Shown: positions 14,621 through 14,727 of the stretch, one piece after another
Layout: every line of letters begins with the position of its first letter
How positions within the stretch are numbered: position 1 is the first letter of the stretch
Assembly: GCA_023251415.1 (NCBI GenBank)
Contig: JAHEYX010000035.1
Span: 1-14,727 of the forward strand
Direction: 5' to 3'
Length of the DNA: 14,727 nt
From: Chitinophagales bacterium
GTDB lineage: Bacteria > Bacteroidota > Bacteroidia > Chitinophagales > CAIODY01
Notes under the pieces: model-generated
The model's database searches: none
What the model was told of the DNA's origin: nothing
The model's input: the letters and a program-made list of their open reading frames with translations, nothing else
Translations under genes and position numbers: made by a program

Positions 14621-14727
14621 TTATTGATATCCAAAATGCTTGAGTAATCGTTCGTTGTTGATCCAGTTATCTTTAACTTTTACGCGCACTTCTAAAAATA
14701 CTTTTTTACCGACAAATTTTTCAATAT
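14621..14727 (-). CDS. era: GTPase Era, C-terminal end only
   Basis: The 35 last codons of a gene enter from the right edge and stop at TAA (14621-14623). The visible peptide IEKFVGKKVFLEVRVKVKDN, then WINNERLLKHFGYQ, matches the C-terminal KH domain of Era (KVFLELWVKV..NWR.DE..LR..GY). Era binds the 3' end of 16S rRNA through this domain and couples GTP hydrolysis to 30S maturation. The G domain lies outside the window, so its state cannot be judged. Confidence 0.9.
   Translation of the reverse strand, partial: IEKFVGKKVFLEVRVKVKDNWINNERLLKHFGYQ

Noticed and set aside
1..14727. Search for a novel defence, mobile or CRISPR-like system
   Set aside because: I found no direct repeat arrays, transposase or integrase genes, terminal inverted repeats, tRNA or attachment-like sites. 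Nearly every base belongs to a recognisable housekeeping or envelope gene.

Overview
This is an AT-rich chromosomal segment of a Bacteroidota (Bacteroidetes) bacterium, and it is dominated by ordinary housekeeping genes. The phylum call rests on four observations. There is a three-gene cluster of L28, L33 and a 54-residue DUF4295-type protein, a combination typical of that phylum. Upstream sequences match the Bacteroidota promoter pattern (TTG or TTTG, about 20 nt, then TAnnTTTG), with no clear Shine-Dalgarno sites. S16 carries a long Ala/Glu/Lys tail. The HMG-CoA lyase, PurS and PssA sequences also have the look of that phylum. I cannot place it below phylum level.

Layout. 1-709 (-) is the N-terminal part of a secreted protein that runs off the left edge. 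799-1895 (-) holds rpsP then rimM, in transcription order, with a strong intrinsic terminator between them and a promoter upstream of rpsP. 2037-3539 (-) is a stand-alone biotin carboxylase. It is divergent from a co-directional run on the + strand at 3671-7233: HMG-CoA lyase, isoaspartyl peptidase/asparaginase, pssA, purS and rsmI. That run ends at a hairpin that terminates the facing cluster rpmB-rpmG-DUF4295 (7925 down to 7315, -). 8104-10931 (+) is a two-gene unit of a penicillin-acylase-family Ntn hydrolase and a small membrane protein. It converges, across another hairpin, on a minus-strand block read from the right edge: era (C-terminal end only), a deoxyhypusine-synthase-like gene, a large membrane glycosyltransferase fusion and a TlpA-like thioredoxin.

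How the genes fit together. Three themes are visible: translation (rpsP, rimM, rpmB, rpmG, rsmI, era), acyl-CoA and amino-acid catabolism (biotin carboxylase with HMG-CoA lyase, asparaginase), and the envelope or cell surface (pssA, glycosyltransferase fusion, periplasmic acylase, TlpA, secreted protein). I see no mobile element, CRISPR array, tRNA, rRNA or defence system, and no intergenic stretch exceeds about 180 bases.

The two most interesting items are proteins whose family membership does not match their active sites. The glycosyltransferase ends in what looks like a polyprenyl-phosphate sugar-transferase module with its catalytic core deleted. The deoxyhypusine-synthase homologue keeps the reactive lysine but lacks the catalytic histidine of the eukaryotic enzyme.
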